From: Sulfurimonas sp.
GTDB lineage: Bacteria > Campylobacterota > Campylobacteria > Campylobacterales > Sulfurimonadaceae
Direction of reading: 5' to 3'
Length of the DNA: 64,000 bases
Assembly: GCF_014859695.1 (NCBI RefSeq)
Contig: NZ_JACUTS010000003.1
Location: 19,682-83,681 of the forward strand
Below, in pieces: positions 62,962-64,000 of this stretch. How positions within the stretch are numbered: the first letter of the stretch is position 1; the number at the start of each line of letters is the position of its first letter. Position numbers and translations under genes: made by a program. The notes under the pieces were generated by a model. The model did no database searches. It had not been told where the DNA came from and saw nothing but the letters and a program-made list of their open reading frames with translations.

Positions 62962-62987
62962 GTTGTAGTACCTCTTTGGTAAAAATT

Positions 62988-63003
62988 CACTTCTTTGGAA
63001 GTG
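62988..63003 (-). promoter_or_regulatory. leader hairpin of the cold-shock gene
   Basis: CACTTC-TTTG-GAAGTG forms a 6-bp stem 27 bp before the csp start codon, inside the expected transcript leader. Thermosensing is possible but not shown. Confidence 0.35.
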
Positions 63004-63180
63004 GAGTCAAAATATAGGGGAGTCGTTTGTCTAGCAGAATATACTAATAGATGAGCTCACACACACAAATCTTTCATCAAAAGCATTATATCAAAAGTTT
63101 TTATTTTTTATATAAAAATTAAAATTTTATATAAGTTAACTTTAAACCGATATATTAAAAATTAAAAGAAGGAGTTGAGT

Positions 63181-63723
63181 ATGCAAGTATCTTCAAGTAC
63201 TCAGGTTTTTGAACCTGTAGCAAAGAGTTCGGTTATAAAGCCGCTTTTTAGCGAGAAATTATCAAAAGATGAAGCTCTAGAGATAAGAGAGCAGATTAGA
63301 CAAAATGCGAATGCTATGGCATTTAACTCTGCCGTTATTCAAGACGGCGTCTCTAATGCGGAGGAGAGTTTTAAGAAGCAGCATGAAGAGTTTAAGAGTT
63401 TTCTCAAAGATATCGGATATGACGGAAAACCGATAGCCGAACTCTCAAAAGATGAGGCAGCAGAACTTGTAAGCGAAGATGGTTTTTTCGGTATAGAAAA
63501 AACATCGCAGAGAATCGCCGAGTTTGTAATAGGCGGAGCAGGGACGGATGAAGCTAGATTTCGTGCAGGGCGTGAAGGAATGATTCAAGGATTTAAAGAA
63601 GCAGAAGCTATGTGGGGAGGGAAACTTCCTGAAATATCACAAAGAACCATGGAAAAAGCTATAGAAATAGTAGACAAAGCAATGTATGATTTGGGCTTTT
63701 CTATAATCGACAAGGAAGTTTGA
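63181..63723 (+). CDS. uncharacterised Campylobacterota protein, sometimes labelled 'hydrogenase-4 component G'
   Basis: ATG 63181 is the likely start: AGAAGGAG lies 6 bp before it, while a TTG at 63175 has no room. The 180-residue protein is soluble and helical (EALEIREQIRQNANAMAF, QRIAEFVIGGAG, RAGREGMIQGFKEAEAMWGGKLPEIS). I recall such sequences carrying the automatic label hydrogenase-4 component G, but nothing here supports a hydrogenase link. The R-x-G-R-E-G and W-G-G-x-L-P-E-I-S phrases look conserved. An S4-type gene follows after 6 bp. Confidence 0.65.
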   Translation: MQVSSSTQVFEPVAKSSVIKPLFSEKLSKDEALEIREQIRQNANAMAFNSAVIQDGVSNAEESFKKQHEEFKSFLKDIGYDGKPIAELSKDEAAELVSEDGFFGIEKTSQRIAEFVIGGAGTDEARFRAGREGMIQGFKEAEAMWGGKLPEISQRTMEKAIEIVDKAMYDLGFSIIDKEV

Positions 63724-63729
63724 CAAAAC

Positions 63730-63933
63730 ATGAAATATATTTTAAAAGATGAGCACATAGAGCTTTATAAACTTCTAAAAGTTTTGGATTTAGTTGATAG
63801 CGGAGCAGAAGCTAAAATGGTTATAGCCGATGGACATGTAAGAAGAAACGGAGATGTTGAGCTGAGAAAAAGAGCGAAAATTGTTCGCGGGGATGTTATA
63901 GAAGTTGCTGAAGTTACGATAGAAGTTTTATAA
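63730..63933 (+). CDS. S4-domain RNA-binding protein (YbcJ-like)
   Basis: The 67-residue protein is a bare S4 domain: EHIELYKLLKVLDLVDSGAEAKMVIADGHVRRNGDVELRKRAKIVRGDVIEV. The G-x-V-x-x-N-G-x-x-E-x-R-K pattern matches the YbcJ/YaaA group of small S4 proteins. It should bind structured RNA. It starts 6 bp after the previous stop, so the two are co-transcribed. Confidence 0.88.
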   Translation: MKYILKDEHIELYKLLKVLDLVDSGAEAKMVIADGHVRRNGDVELRKRAKIVRGDVIEVAEVTIEVL

Positions 63934-63935
63934 TA

Positions 63936-63959
63936 CCAAGCAGGATTTTCTCCTCTTGG
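63936..63959 (+). terminator. weak hairpin after the S4 gene
   Basis: CCAAG-C-AGGA-TTTTC-TCCT-CTTGG forms a short stem with one bulged C. No T-run follows, so termination is doubtful. Confidence 0.3.
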
Positions 63960-63972
63960 CGTTATAGTAGAA

Positions 63973-64000
63973 ATGAACTTACAAGACCAATTAAACCGCC
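63973..64000 (+). CDS. possible start of a gene continuing beyond the window
   Basis: An ATG at 63973-63975 opens a frame (MNLQDQLNR) that stays open to the edge. No ribosome site is visible before it, so the transcript may be leaderless or this may not be a gene. Confidence 0.25.

Overview
The window is AT-rich chromosomal DNA from a Campylobacterota (epsilonproteobacterial) genome. It most resembles a sulfur-oxidising genus such as Sulfurimonas; that genus is an inference from gene content. Pointers to the phylum are the lysC-hobA-holB-folP run (HobA is the DnaA partner known from Helicobacter and relatives), a CetA/CetB-like split energy-taxis pair, a HobA-type replication regulator, membrane malate:quinone oxidoreductase, a large PutA, and a sulfide:quinone-oxidoreductase-like flavoprotein. 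About 66 protein genes are packed tightly, often with overlapping starts and stops. I saw no rRNA or tRNA gene, no intact insertion sequence, no CRISPR array and no prophage.

Layout. 1-3.8 kb: a MetF-family gene and serB diverge from overlapping promoters, then an OmpA-type lipid-envelope protein. 3.8-4.9 kb: a scar with inverted and tandem repeats next to a BrnT/BrnA-type toxin-antitoxin pair. 4.9-6.8 kb: rpsF-ssb-rpsR, with a 270-bp MITE-like element between the likely promoter and rpsF. 6.8-12 kb: polysaccharide-deacetylase-like gene, dprA, queA, tatC, tatB, hemW. 12-15 kb: EAL phosphodiesterase, chemoreceptor and PAS partner. 15-20.5 kb: rppH-lysC-hobA-holB-folP and a CBS-GGDEF protein. 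20.5-23.3 kb: dnaK and grpE behind a perfect consensus promoter. 23.4-30.3 kb: an AsmA/TamB-like repeat protein, then a TonB-receptor/periplasmic/GGDEF-EAL module and comF. 30.3-34.4 kb: lepA, prs, a membrane protein, tpx.

34.5-39.4 kb is one long overlapping operon: phosphomannomutase/phosphoglucomutase, pyrC, a two-component pair, exbB and exbD. 39.5-42.4 kb is a small accessory island: an orphan addiction-module antitoxin with a toxin stub, an outer membrane protein, a Sel1 secreted protein, a nucleoside-deoxyribosyltransferase/TIR-like protein downstream of a G8 tract, and an AbiEii-type toxin with its partner. 42.6-47.8 kb: pepN, the SQR-like flavoprotein with an overlooked 54-residue microprotein, and a peptide-deformylase pseudoenzyme fused to membrane helices. 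This last gene lies 15 bp upstream of a hybrid histidine kinase (47.8-50.5 kb), which faces a response regulator. 51.4-58 kb: a GGDEF protein, then gdhA and putA diverging (proline to glutamate to 2-oxoglutarate). 58-62 kb: an ABC-F protein, DUF5718, an eIF1-like factor and mqo. 62-64 kb: acetyltransferase, cold-shock protein, an unknown conserved protein, and an S4 RNA-binding protein.

Two themes stand out. The first is signalling: four GGDEF/EAL proteins, two two-component pairs and one taxis pair. The second is small dispersed repeats lying in operon leaders and spacers. The least explained locus is 46.7-51.2 kb, where a catalytically dead, membrane-anchored deformylase-like protein appears coupled to a soluble hybrid kinase. 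Gene functions are assigned by reading conserved motifs, not by searches.
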